Made by a program: the position numbers and the translations under genes. A DNA stretch of 64,000 bases from Yoonia litorea (GTDB lineage: Bacteria; Pseudomonadota; Alphaproteobacteria; Rhodobacterales; Rhodobacteraceae), in contig NZ_FOZM01000001.1 in assembly GCF_900114675.1 (NCBI RefSeq), positions 1,116,001 to 1,180,000 of the forward strand. Reading direction: 5' to 3'. Below the pieces are notes generated by a model that was not told the DNA's origin, made no database searches, and saw only the letters and a list, made by a program, of their open reading frames with translations. Positions 26,426 through 34,931 of the stretch are shown in pieces (position 1 is the stretch's first letter; each line of letters begins with the position of its first letter).

Positions 26426-27226
26426 ATGCGTTTTCTCGCCCTCGTCTTGTCACTTCTGGCGACCCCTGCTCTTGCTCACGAGTTCTGGATCGAGCCGGTG
26501 GACTACCAAATTCCGGCGGACGGTACGCTTGAGGCGCATCTTGTCAATGGCGAAGAATTCTTCGGCAGCAAGATTCCATTCCTGCCGCAGCGCTTTGCCA
26601 ATTTTGTGCTGTTTGCTGGCGATGAGGCCGTGCGCGTGCGAGGCCGTCCTGGCGACTCGCCCGCGATGGCGATGGAACCGCTGAACGAGGGTCTGCATAT
26701 TGCAGCCTACGAATCCAACAACGCGACCGTCGACTACGAGAACTGGGAAAAGTTCCAGCGGTTCGTCGATCACAAGGACTTCGGTGATATACTGAGTGTG
26801 CACCAAGCGCGCGGTCTTCCGCTTGAGAATTTCGGCGAGCTTTACTCACGTTATGCCAAGGCCCTGTTTGCGGTTGGTGATGGCGCTGGCGCTGACCGGC
26901 GGGTCGGACTTGAAACCGAAATCGTGGCCCTGACCAATCCCTACATTGATGATCTGACCGACGGGATGGTGGTGCAGGTCTATTACCGCAACGACGTCAG
27001 GGCCGATGTACAGCTTGAAGTCTTCGAAAAGGACGCAAATGGCGGGGTGACGATCAGTCTTTACCGGACGGATGCTGACGGGATCGGGTCGTTTCCCGTC
27101 AAGCCGGGCCACCGTTATATGGTTGACGCGGTCGTCCTGCGCGAGCCTGCAGCGCAAGCGGCTGAGGCCACAGGAACCGTTTGGGAAACCCTTTGGGCAA
27201 ACCTGACATTTGCTGTCCCAGAGTAA
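26426..27226 (+). CDS. DUF4198 periplasmic protein
   Basis: An exported protein of 266 residues. A signal peptide (MRFLALVLSLLATPALA) is followed by AHEFWIEP, the typical start of the DUF4198 family, and beta-rich repeats; the C-terminal segment includes GIGSFPVKPGHRYMVDAVVLREP. DUF4198 proteins accompany nickel/cobalt transporters (NikK-like) and iron or other metal systems, where the histidine after the signal cleavage may bind metal. ATG 26426 has AAAGGA upstream. The gene diverges from the hupE-like gene; the pair looks like a small metal-uptake module. Function is inferred from family context. Confidence 0.8.
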   Translation: MRFLALVLSLLATPALAHEFWIEPVDYQIPADGTLEAHLVNGEEFFGSKIPFLPQRFANFVLFAGDEAVRVRGRPGDSPAMAMEPLNEGLHIAAYESNNATVDYENWEKFQRFVDHKDFGDILSVHQARGLPLENFGELYSRYAKALFAVGDGAGADRRVGLETEIVALTNPYIDDLTDGMVVQVYYRNDVRADVQLEVFEKDANGGVTISLYRTDADGIGSFPVKPGHRYMVDAVVLREPAAQAAEATGTVWETLWANLTFAVPE

Positions 27227-27265
27227 AGGTTGCCTTGTAGCGCGCCTTGCGCCAAGAGCCGTTCC

Positions 27266-28159
27266 ATGACGACATCACCTGACATCCTTTGCATCGGCTC
27301 GGTTCTGTGGGACATCATCGGGCGCACGGCCAGCCATATGCGCGTGGGCTCAGATGTCCCTGGCCGCATTACGCGCCTGCCCGGTGGTGTCGCGATGAAC
27401 ATCGCCATGACACTGCGCCGCTTTGACATGACCCCTGCCCTGCTGACCGCGATCGGGCGCGACGCCGAAGGCGAAGAGCTGATCAGCGAAGCGGAACGGA
27501 TGGGCATGCATTGCGCGGGCATCTACCGCTCGGACGATTTGCCGACTGACGTCTATATGGCGGTCGAAGGGGCAAATGGCCTGATTGCCGCTATCGCTGA
27601 CGCGCATTCGCTTGAGGCGGCTGGCGAAAAAATCCTGCGGCCGCTGGCTGACGGGCGACTGGGCAGCGAGGACACCCCATATCAGGGCCTCATTGCGCTT
27701 GACGGAAACTTGACCGAGGAGCTTTTGCAGAAGATCGCTGGATCGCCGCTCTTTCGTGCGGCGGATTTGCGCGTGGCGCCTGCCTCCCCCGGTAAGGCCG
27801 AACGCTTGCTGGCGCTTCTGGGGCATCCTTCTGCGACGCTTTATGTGAACCTCGAAGAGGCCGGACTGCTCTGTCAGCAACAGTTCGACGCAGCACCTGA
27901 TGCCGCGGAAGCCTTGGTCGCCAGAGGTGCGCATCGTGTGCTGGTCACAGATGGTGGTCGGCTCGCGGCAGAATGCACCGCAGGTGATCTGATCACAGCG
28001 ACACCGCCCGAAGTGATGGTGACGCGTATCACCGGAGCCGGTGACACGTTCATGGCCGCCCATATCGCGTCAGAGGCGCAAGGGTTGGCCCGGCAAGAGG
28101 CACTGGTCCGCGCACTCCGCGCGGCCGCGACATATGTATCCGGAGAGACCCCGTTTTGA
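27266..28159 (+). CDS. psuK: PfkB family carbohydrate kinase, probable pseudouridine kinase
   Basis: A ribokinase-like enzyme of 297 residues. The N-terminal segment CIGSVLWDIIGR, the glycine-rich PGGVAMNIAMTLRRF and the C-terminal PfkB signature RITGAGDTFMAAH with its catalytic aspartate are present. Directly downstream and overlapping by four bases is psuG; the two enzymes together phosphorylate pseudouridine and split the product, so the pseudouridine assignment rests mainly on this pairing. ATG 27266 is chosen since the family start MTTSPDILCIGS begins there. The gap behind the DUF4198 gene is 39 bases, so co-transcription with it is possible. Confidence 0.85.
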   Translation: MTTSPDILCIGSVLWDIIGRTASHMRVGSDVPGRITRLPGGVAMNIAMTLRRFDMTPALLTAIGRDAEGEELISEAERMGMHCAGIYRSDDLPTDVYMAVEGANGLIAAIADAHSLEAAGEKILRPLADGRLGSEDTPYQGLIALDGNLTEELLQKIAGSPLFRAADLRVAPASPGKAERLLALLGHPSATLYVNLEEAGLLCQQQFDAAPDAAEALVARGAHRVLVTDGGRLAAECTAGDLITATPPEVMVTRITGAGDTFMAAHIASEAQGLARQEALVRALRAAATYVSGETPF

Positions 28160-29064
28160 TCCCACTCCACTTCAGCAGCGAGGTCGCGAAAGCACGCGAA
28201 ACAGGCACGGCGATCATCGCCCTTGAAAGCACGATCATCACGCATGGGATGCCGTTTCCGCAGAATGTCGAAACGGCACGGCTTGTCGAAGCGGACGTAC
28301 GTGCGTCTGGTGCTGTTCCCGCCACAATTGCCGTGATGGACGGCAAGCTGCATATCGGGCTAGAGGACGCGGAACTCGACATGCTGGGACAGGCCGAAGG
28401 TGTCGCCAAGCTATCACGCGCAGATATTGCGGCGTGTATTGCCAGTGGCCGCACCGGTGCAACGACGGTGGCCGCAACAATGATCGCAGCACATCTTGCG
28501 GGGATCTCTGTCTTTGCGACGGGCGGGATCGGTGGCGTGCATCGCGGCGCTGAAACGAGTTTCGATATTTCGGCGGACTTGCATGAACTGGCCCAAACAC
28601 CCGTCACAGTCGTTGCCGCAGGGGCGAAAGCCATTCTTGATTTGCCAAAGACCTTTGAGGTTCTTGAGACCTTGGGTGTGCCAGTGATCGCGTTCGGGCA
28701 GGACATGTTGCCTGCCTTCTGGTCAGCCACCTCTGACCTGCCTGCGCCTTTGCGGATGGATGATGCAGAGGACATCGCCAAGGCGTTCCGGACCCGTCAG
28801 GCGATGGGTCTGCAAGGCGGGCAACTGGTCACTAACCCGATCCCGAAAAACGCGGAAATTCCCTCAGATGTTCTGGCCCCGATCATCGCGCAGGCCCTGC
28901 AAGAGGCCGATGATGCAAAGATCAGCGCAAAAGCGGTGACGCCTTTTCTTCTGGGGCGCATTTTCGAATTGACCGAGGGCCGGTCCTTGGATGCCAATAT
29001 CGCATTGGTGCGCAATAATGCGCGTCTGGCGGCGCAAATCGCTGTTGCTTTAAGCAAATCATAG
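28156..29064 (+). CDS. psuG: Pseudouridine-5'-phosphate glycosidase
   Basis: Cleaves the C-C glycosidic bond of pseudouridine 5'-phosphate to give uracil and ribose 5-phosphate, allowing salvage of RNA-derived pseudouridine. The 302-residue length fits. Family motifs seen are ALESTIITHGMPFPQNVETA, TTVAATMIAAHLAGISVFATGGIGGVHRGAE (with substrate and metal contacts), SADLHELAQTPVTVVAAGAKAILD and the late NPIPKNAEI. The start is TTG 28156, overlapping the psuK stop by four bases; the next ATG lies inside the conserved ITHGM motif and would be too short, so TTG is well supported. Confidence 0.94.
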   Translation: MIPLHFSSEVAKARETGTAIIALESTIITHGMPFPQNVETARLVEADVRASGAVPATIAVMDGKLHIGLEDAELDMLGQAEGVAKLSRADIAACIASGRTGATTVAATMIAAHLAGISVFATGGIGGVHRGAETSFDISADLHELAQTPVTVVAAGAKAILDLPKTFEVLETLGVPVIAFGQDMLPAFWSATSDLPAPLRMDDAEDIAKAFRTRQAMGLQGGQLVTNPIPKNAEIPSDVLAPIIAQALQEADDAKISAKAVTPFLLGRIFELTEGRSLDANIALVRNNARLAAQIAVALSKS

Positions 29065-29140
29065 GGTTGAGGTCTGGCTTTGTCTTGCCGATCACTTGGC
29101 AAGCGCATAGATACGTCAGGACGACGATTGGACTATCCCC

Positions 29141-29872
29141 ATGACAAAGCAGCCCGCAGACGACCATAAACCGCGCAAGCCGGGCATTCTGTCACGTTTG
29201 CGGAGCAACTTCCTTGCCGGATTGATCATCGTCGCGCCTATCGGGCTGACGGTCTGGCTGATCTGGACCGTTGTGGGTTGGGTCGATAGCTGGGTCTGGC
29301 CATTTGTCCCGCAAGCCTATCACCCTGAAGAACTGATCAACCGCTTGCTTGGGCGTGAACCGGGGAACGAAATTACGGTCAACGTCCGTGGCGTCGGTGT
29401 CTTTGTTTTCCTGTTCTTTACCGTGGTTGTGGGTTGGATGGGCAAAGGGCTGATTGGCCGCTCGTTTCTGGCCTGGGGCGAACGCTGGGTGGATCGCACC
29501 CCTGTTGTCCGGTCGGTCTATAATGCTGTCAAACAGATCGCAGAGACAGTCTTTTCCCAGCGGGAGACATCATTCGACAAGGCGTGTCTTGTTGAATACC
29601 CCCGACGCGGCATCTGGGCGATTGCCTTTATCTCGACCAATGCCAAAGGCGAGATAGATGCGAAGCTGAACGACGGTGAACCGGTGGTGACCGTGTTCCT
29701 GCCCACGACACCTAACCCCACATCGGGGTTTCTTCTGTTCTTGCCTGCGCGGGACGTCAAACCGCTTGATATGACGGTTGAGGATGCCGCAAAGCTCGTG
29801 ATCTCTGCCGGGTTGGTCTATCCAAATGGCAAAGACAAAAACGGTGTTACCGTCACCAATCCCGCTGGCTGA
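29141..29872 (+). CDS. DUF502 family membrane protein
   Basis: A 243-residue inner-membrane protein of the DUF502 family. Two hydrophobic segments are clear, FLAGLIIVAPIGLTVWLIWTVVGWV (near residue 25) and VGVFVFLFFTVVVGWMGKGLIGR (near 85). The C-terminal half is soluble, with the conserved DRTPVVRSVYNAVKQI and FLPTTPNPTSGFLLFLPARDV segments that define the family. No biochemical role is established for it as far as I know. It lies between psuG and a LysE-type gene, 76 bases after psuG and three bases before the next ATG. Confidence 0.88.
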   Translation: MTKQPADDHKPRKPGILSRLRSNFLAGLIIVAPIGLTVWLIWTVVGWVDSWVWPFVPQAYHPEELINRLLGREPGNEITVNVRGVGVFVFLFFTVVVGWMGKGLIGRSFLAWGERWVDRTPVVRSVYNAVKQIAETVFSQRETSFDKACLVEYPRRGIWAIAFISTNAKGEIDAKLNDGEPVVTVFLPTTPNPTSGFLLFLPARDVKPLDMTVEDAAKLVISAGLVYPNGKDKNGVTVTNPAG

Positions 29873-29875
29873 TCC

Positions 29876-30478
29876 ATGCTGATCCCTGCCCTCACGGGGT
29901 TCGCAACAAGTGCGGCCTTCATTCTTGCAATCGGACCTCAGAACACCTTCATCCTGCGACAAGGGCTGGCGCGGTCCCATGTGTTCTGGCTGTGCCTTTT
30001 CTGCTCGGTTTCTGATTTTATCCTGATTGCGGCCGGGGTCGCAGGCTTTGGCATCATGGTGGAGCAGTTTCCGTCACTGCCGCTGATCATGACACTTGCA
30101 GGTGCGGCGTTTCTGGTGGCCTACGGTGCAATGCGGTTCGTTGCGGCTTACAGAAACGACTATGAAATGGAGCTGACCGGCGCACCGGTGGGCCTATGGA
30201 CAGCCATCGCCACCTGTGCTGCCTTCACTTGGCTGAACCCGCATGTCTATCTGGATACCCTTGTCCTTATGGGGGCCATTTCAACAGAATATGCAGGCAT
30301 TGCCGCCAAGACCGCCTTTGCCCTTGGCGCAAGTGCGGCCTCGTTTCTGTTCTTTTTCAGTCTGGGGTATGGCGCGCGCCTTCTTGCCCCGATCATGCAA
30401 TCTGCAAGGGCGTGGCGGAATCTGGATATCCTTATCGGCCTGACCATGTGGGCGCTGGCCGCGAAGCTGATCAGTTAA
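29876..30478 (+). CDS. LysE/ArgO family amino-acid exporter
   Basis: A 200-residue membrane protein with about five or six helices. The N-terminal FATSAAFILAIGPQNTFILRQGLAR matches the LysE/ArgO signature, and TCAAFTWLNPHVYLDTLVLMG around residue 105 is also typical of basic-amino-acid exporters. It likely exports lysine, arginine or an analogue from the cytoplasm. No LysG/ArgP-type activator is adjacent. It starts three bases after the DUF502 gene, suggesting one transcript. Its end overlaps the converging patatin gene by eight bases with no visible terminator. Confidence 0.88.
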   Translation: MLIPALTGFATSAAFILAIGPQNTFILRQGLARSHVFWLCLFCSVSDFILIAAGVAGFGIMVEQFPSLPLIMTLAGAAFLVAYGAMRFVAAYRNDYEMELTGAPVGLWTAIATCAAFTWLNPHVYLDTLVLMGAISTEYAGIAAKTAFALGASAASFLFFFSLGYGARLLAPIMQSARAWRNLDILIGLTMWALAAKLIS

Positions 30479-31505
30479 ACATATCCGTCAGGTTCACGGT
30501 GCTGCGCTTGCCGAGGTCTGATTTGTGATTGGCAAGGAAAGTATCCGCGGCCTCATACCCTGCGGCCTTCAGCCGCGCGATCACAAGCGGCGTAGGAATG
30601 GTTTTGGTTGCCACATTCAGTGCATTCATCAAAGGATCATCCGCGATCATGTGAACCAGGACATCCTTCATGGAACCGCGTTGGATTTTCCCATCCGCAA
30701 TCAGACGTTTGACAAACTCAATCGCCCGCAGTTCACGCAGGAGCGAGCTGTTGAAGCTGATTTCGTTCACACGGTTGGCGATTGACTGGCTGTCAGTCGG
30801 CACATCCTCGCGATAGAGCGGATTGATATTCACGATAAGAATGTCGTCAGGCAGTTCGCTCGCAAAAAGCGGGAAAAGCGCAGGGTTGCCGGTATACCCA
30901 CCATCCCAGAACGCCTCGCGCTTGCCAGTACGGGGGTCTTCGAATTCGACGGCCTGAAAAAGGCTCGGCAGGCAAGCGGACGCCAGAATGACGTTCGGCT
31001 GGATTTCGTCGCCTGTGAAAACGCGGATCTTGCCGCTGCGGACATTCGTGGCACAGATATGCAGGTCCGGGCCGCCGGTGGCACAGACGGAGTCGTAGTG
31101 AAAGCGGGCCACGATCTTTTCCAGCGGGTTCTTCATGGCCGGACCATAGACGTAAGGTGAGAACATCCGCGTCATCATCTCAAAGCCGGTATAGGCTGGC
31201 GAATACTTCATCGCCTTTGCCAGAAAATCCGCCGTTGGGGATGCCGCATCGAGCCAGGCAGACAAGGACGGGTCGGTGATTGCGCCGACCTGCTCCCAAA
31301 GCCATCTGAGGTTTTCAATTGCGCCCTCTCGACCGCCTTCGACCCAGCCAGACTTCAGCGCCGCCGCATTCAGGGCCCCAGCAGAGGTCCCCGAAATCGC
31401 GGCGAAACTGATATCCTCGTCCTGCAACAGACGTTCGAGCACGCCCCATGTAAAGGCCCCATGTGCGCCGCCGCCCTGTAGTGCCAGATTGATCTGCTTT
31501 TTCAT
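30471..31505 (-). CDS. Patatin-like phospholipase family protein
   Basis: A probable lipid acyl hydrolase of 344 residues. The oxyanion-hole sequence LALQGGGAHGAFTWG, the nucleophile elbow GTSAGAL (serine near residue 45) and the dyad aspartate in WDGGYTGNPAL are all present, so it should be catalytically competent. The substrate may be phospholipid or a polyester; its position four bases downstream of 3-hydroxybutyrate dehydrogenase hints at polyhydroxybutyrate or short-chain ester metabolism. ATG 31505 gives the family start MKKQINLALQGG; nine upstream in-frame codons overlap the previous gene. No signal peptide is seen. Confidence 0.88.
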   Translation of the reverse strand: MKKQINLALQGGGAHGAFTWGVLERLLQDEDISFAAISGTSAGALNAAALKSGWVEGGREGAIENLRWLWEQVGAITDPSLSAWLDAASPTADFLAKAMKYSPAYTGFEMMTRMFSPYVYGPAMKNPLEKIVARFHYDSVCATGGPDLHICATNVRSGKIRVFTGDEIQPNVILASACLPSLFQAVEFEDPRTGKREAFWDGGYTGNPALFPLFASELPDDILIVNINPLYREDVPTDSQSIANRVNEISFNSSLLRELRAIEFVKRLIADGKIQRGSMKDVLVHMIADDPLMNALNVATKTIPTPLVIARLKAAGYEAADTFLANHKSDLGKRSTVNLTDMFN

Positions 31506-31509
31506 GCGA

Positions 31510-32283
31510 TTAAAGGGCGGTCCATCCACCATCTACACTGATTGTCGTTCCGGTGACCTGCGCGGCCGCCTCTGAGCAAAGGTAAACGGCTGTCCCGCCC
31601 AATTGTTCCACGGTCGCGAATTCTTTTGAGGGCTGGCGCTGCAGCATCACCTGCTCGATCACGTCCTCACGGGACATGTTGTATTCTTTCATGGTGTCTG
31701 GGATCTGGGATTCTACCAGCGGTGTCAGGACATATCCGGGGCAGATCGCATTGCAGGTGATGGGATCACGTGCCGTTTCAAGGCCGATTGTCTTGGTCAG
31801 CCCAACGATGCCATGTTTCGCAGCCACATAAGCCGATTTGTAGGGCGAGGCCGTCAGGCCATGTGCAGATGCGATATTGATGATCCTGCCGTAGCCGCGC
31901 TCACGCATCCCAGAGACCGACGCGGCAATCGTGTGGAACGCCGATGTCAGGTTAATTGCGATGATGGCGTCCCACTTCTCGGTAGGAAAATCCTGCACTG
32001 GTGCGACATGCTGGATGCCTGCGTTGTTGATCAGGATATCGCAAACGCCTGCTTCTTCGATCAGGCGGCGGCAGTCTTCGCCTTTTGACATATCCGCCTG
32101 CACGTATTTCGCATCAACACCCGTCTCTTTTGCGATTTCGGCGGCGATGGCGTGATCCTCTTCGCGGTCGGTGAAAGAGTTCAGGACCACATTTGCTCCG
32201 GCTTTTGCCAATTCTCGCGCAACACCAAGCCCGATGCCTGAGTTTGATCCGGTAACTACTGCGGTTTTCCCTGCTAACGTCAT
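31510..32283 (-). CDS. bdhA: 3-hydroxybutyrate dehydrogenase
   Basis: A short-chain dehydrogenase that interconverts 3-hydroxybutyrate and acetoacetate with NAD. The 257-residue protein has the dinucleotide motif VTGSNSGIGLG, the NNAG motif in LINNAGIQHVAPV, the catalytic serine in NIASAHGLTASPYKSAYVAAKHG and the YxxxK pair in that stretch. The LTASPYKSAYVAAKHG and CNAICPGYVLTPLVE segments resemble known bacterial D-3-hydroxybutyrate dehydrogenases, which use a SDR fold with a lid that closes over the acid. GGAG lies nine bases ahead of the ATG. It forms a two-gene operon with the patatin-like hydrolase. Confidence 0.9.
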   Translation of the reverse strand: MTLAGKTAVVTGSNSGIGLGVARELAKAGANVVLNSFTDREEDHAIAAEIAKETGVDAKYVQADMSKGEDCRRLIEEAGVCDILINNAGIQHVAPVQDFPTEKWDAIIAINLTSAFHTIAASVSGMRERGYGRIINIASAHGLTASPYKSAYVAAKHGIVGLTKTIGLETARDPITCNAICPGYVLTPLVESQIPDTMKEYNMSREDVIEQVMLQRQPSKEFATVEQLGGTAVYLCSEAAAQVTGTTISVDGGWTAL

Positions 32284-32364
32284 TCTGTCATGCTCCGATT
32301 CGCTTGCTTTGGTGACAACTTATATGCTGCACCTGCAAAAGCCACCGCACCCAAGAAAAACACG

Positions 32365-32392
32365 AAAAAAAACGCCCGCACGAAGCGGGCGT
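32365..32392 (-). terminator. Intrinsic terminator of the candidate small RNA
   Basis: Perfect 8-bp GC-rich stem (32372-32379 with 32385-32392), five-base loop, then eight T on the minus strand. The bdhA gene downstream starts at 32283 and therefore needs its own promoter. Confidence 0.85.
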
Positions 32393-32440
32393 AAAGTTAT
32401 TGAGGCAGGTTTCATACAGGCAAGAAACCTATCGAGCAGT
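32365..32440 (-). ncRNA. Candidate small RNA with its own intrinsic terminator
   Basis: A strong intrinsic terminator sits here with no protein gene before it on the minus strand. Its stem is ACGCCCGC (32372-32379) with GCGGGCGT (32385-32392) and on the minus strand it is followed by eight T. A second perfect 7-bp hairpin, AGGTTTC (32407-32413) with GAAACCT (32424-32430), lies just upstream. A sigma-70-like promoter on the same strand places the start near 32440, giving a transcript of about 75 bases. No open frame of useful length is present. This is inferred from signals only. Confidence 0.5.
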
Positions 32441-32446
32441 GCCTTC

Positions 32447-32475
32447 TTTATAAGCAATTGGTTGCCAGCCTCCAA
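32447..32475 (-). promoter_or_regulatory. Putative promoter of the candidate small RNA
   Basis: On the minus strand TTGGAG (32475-32470) and TATAAA (32452-32447) are separated by 17 bases. The -10 matches the consensus at five of six bases, the -35 only in its TTG. The distance to the candidate RNA hairpins is suitable. Confidence 0.4.
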
Positions 32476-32554
32476 GCTAAAAGTTTGAAATGGTTGAAAA
32501 CCCTCTTTAGTCTGCGTTCATAAATGACAAAAAACTGAGCGGGGAAATCGGGAA

Positions 32555-34372
32555 ATGGCACCACTATTACGTGAAAAACTGACGGGCATCGCACTTGGCG
32601 TGTCCTTGGGTATTCTGGGAACTGTCGCTGCTGCAGAGCCGCAACATGGCATAGCTATGTATGGTGATCCCGCACTTCCACCTGATTTTGTGTCCCTGCC
32701 CTACGCCAATCCCGATGCACCCCAAGGTGGACAGATCGTCACAGCCAATGTCGGCACCTACGACAGCCTCAATCCGTTCATCCGCAAAGGCCGTGTTCCG
32801 TGGCAATTGAGATTTTTCCTCGGAGAGAGCCTGATGGGCCGTTCTCTGGACGAACCTTTCTCGCTTTATGGTGTCTTGGCCGAATCGATTGAGACCGGCC
32901 CGAACCGGGAATGGGTTGAATTCACGCTTAGACCGGAGGCGCGGTTCTCTGACGGAAGCCCCGTCACGGTCGAGGACGTCATGTGGTCCTACGAGACGCT
33001 CGGGACCGTCGGACACCCCCGGTATCGCGGTTTCTGGGACAAGATCGAAAGCATGGAACAAACCGGACCATTGTCGGTGCGCTTTACCTTCAACACGGAA
33101 GACAGGGAGCTTGCGCTGCTGGCAGGTATGCGCCCGATCCTCAAGAAGGCGCAATGGGAAGGTGTTGATTTCGCGGAAAGCACGACTGAGGTGGTGCCAA
33201 TCACTTCATCGCCCTATGTGATTGATGATTTCGAGCCAGGACGGTTCCTGTCGTTGCGCCGTAACCCCGATTACTGGGGCAGTGACATTCCATTCCGACG
33301 TGGCACAAACAATATCGACGAAGTGCGCCTCGAGTTCTTTGGCGATGAAACCGCCGCCTTTGAGGCGTTCAAGGTTGGTGAGGTAAACTCCAACCGCGAA
33401 TTCAACGTGGCGCGTTGGGAACAGCAATATGACTTCCCCGCCATCCAGAGCGGTGATGTGGTCAAGTCGGTCTTGCCCCATGCACGCCCGTCGGGAATGA
33501 CCGGCTTTGTGATGAACACGAGGCGGGATGTCTTTGAGGATTGGCGCGTGCGCGATGCCATGATGCACATCTTCAATTTTGAATTCATCAACGAGGCCAT
33601 GACCGGCTCGGCGCAGCCGCGCATCACGTCATATTGGTCAAACTCTCCGCTAGGGATGTCCGACGGCCCGGCAGAGGGGCGCGTGCGCGAATTCCTTGAA
33701 CCGTTCGCCGCGGAACTCATCCCCGGCACGCTTGAAGGCTACACACTGCCTGTCTCAGACGGTTCCGAACGAAACCGCGCTGGGACTGCGGCGGCTCTTG
33801 CGCAGATGGAGGCTGCTGGCTGGACCGTTCAGGACGGGGTCATGTCCAACGCAGAGGGCGAGCCCTTCACCTTCGATATTCTGCTGCAAACCGGCGCGTC
33901 TGAAAATCAGGCGATTGTCGATATGTTTGTGGAATCGCTTGGTCGGATTGGCGTGACACCGACAATTTCGGTCGTCGATGGTGCCCAGTTCAAAGAACGC
34001 ACCGACGTCTATGACTTTGACATGACCTACTATCGTCGCGGTGTGTCGCTGTCCCCCGGCAACGAACAATACGGCTATTATGGCGCTGAGTCTGCTGATG
34101 TGACCGGCGGACGTAACCTGATGGGTGTCCGCTCGGCGGCTGTTGATGCGATGATCGGGCGTCTTTTGACCTCTGAAAGCCAGGATGACTTCGTCGCTGC
34201 CGTCAAAGCGTTGGATCGCGCTCTCACTGCAGGTCGCTATGTCATTCCGATCTATCAGTGGAATATCAGCCGCATCGCCCACGCCAAGGAGCTCCGCTAT
34301 CCTGAGTATATCCCCATCTTTGGTGACTGGCCCGGATGGCAGCCAGATGTATGGTGGTACGAAAGTGAATAG
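32555..34372 (+). CDS. Extracellular solute-binding protein, family 5 (peptide/oligopeptide type)
   Basis: A periplasmic protein of 605 residues with a signal peptide (GIALGVSLGILGTVAAAE) and the SBP_bac_5 layout: early HGIAMYGDPALPPDFVSLPYANPDAPQGG, the WVEFTLRPEARFSDGSPVTVEDVMWSY hallmark near residue 125 and the DMTYYRRGVSLSPGNEQYGYYG stretch late. The opening resembles YejA-type proteins that bind oligopeptides or microcin-like molecules. No ABC permease or ATPase gene lies beside it in this window, so its partners must be elsewhere or the protein has another use. It is followed after 67 bases by arsC. Confidence 0.87.
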   Translation: MAPLLREKLTGIALGVSLGILGTVAAAEPQHGIAMYGDPALPPDFVSLPYANPDAPQGGQIVTANVGTYDSLNPFIRKGRVPWQLRFFLGESLMGRSLDEPFSLYGVLAESIETGPNREWVEFTLRPEARFSDGSPVTVEDVMWSYETLGTVGHPRYRGFWDKIESMEQTGPLSVRFTFNTEDRELALLAGMRPILKKAQWEGVDFAESTTEVVPITSSPYVIDDFEPGRFLSLRRNPDYWGSDIPFRRGTNNIDEVRLEFFGDETAAFEAFKVGEVNSNREFNVARWEQQYDFPAIQSGDVVKSVLPHARPSGMTGFVMNTRRDVFEDWRVRDAMMHIFNFEFINEAMTGSAQPRITSYWSNSPLGMSDGPAEGRVREFLEPFAAELIPGTLEGYTLPVSDGSERNRAGTAAALAQMEAAGWTVQDGVMSNAEGEPFTFDILLQTGASENQAIVDMFVESLGRIGVTPTISVVDGAQFKERTDVYDFDMTYYRRGVSLSPGNEQYGYYGAESADVTGGRNLMGVRSAAVDAMIGRLLTSESQDDFVAAVKALDRALTAGRYVIPIYQWNISRIAHAKELRYPEYIPIFGDWPGWQPDVWWYESE

Positions 34373-34439
34373 GCGTCATACGCCTGTCACAAAGCGCCAC
34401 TAGCTGCATCACAAACACTGAGCGAAGGCGGGGACCGAC

Positions 34440-34931
34440 ATGAACATTCTGGTGCTGTGTACGGGTAATTCCGCTCGCTCGATCTTGCTGGAATCGATCT
34501 TGAACCACCGATCTGGTGGGCGCATGCGGGCGTGGTCCGCCGGTTCGCGCCCTGCTGGACGGGTCCATCCTCAATCGCTTGTGTTGCTGGAAGAACTTGG
34601 TTTCCCGACAGACAACCTGTCATCGCAAAGCTGGGATGACTATGCCAAAGACGATGCGCCGCGCATGGATGCGGTGATTACGGTTTGCGGATCTGCGGCA
34701 GGCGAGGAATGTCCCTACTGGCCTGGCGCCCCGCTCAGGGCGCATTGGGGTGTGGCCGACCCGGCCGCTGCCCCTGCCGAGGATCAGCCAGAGGCCTTTC
34801 GCGAGGCTTTTGCGCAACTCGAAACGCGGGCCATGCGCCTCATTGACTTGCCATTTGAGGAAATGTCGCCAGAAGACCTGCAAACGGTTTTGGATGCGAT
34901 TGGACGTGAGAATGCAAAAGCTGCTGGCTGA
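34440..34931 (+). CDS. arsC: Arsenate reductase, low-molecular-weight phosphatase type
   Basis: Reduces arsenate to arsenite. The 163-residue protein has the phosphatase-like P-loop LCTGNSARS with nucleophile C7, the aspartate acid in WGVADPA (D107), and the redox pair C83 and C91 in TVCGSAAGEECP, which place it with thiol-coupled ArsC proteins rather than simple tyrosine phosphatases. Its last 20 bases overlap the aquaglyceroporin gene that follows, so the two are translated together. No arsR, acr3 or arsB is present in the window. I infer that arsenite produced here leaves by the porin. Confidence 0.88.
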   Translation: MNILVLCTGNSARSILLESILNHRSGGRMRAWSAGSRPAGRVHPQSLVLLEELGFPTDNLSSQSWDDYAKDDAPRMDAVITVCGSAAGEECPYWPGAPLRAHWGVADPAAAPAEDQPEAFREAFAQLETRAMRLIDLPFEEMSPEDLQTVLDAIGRENAKAAG

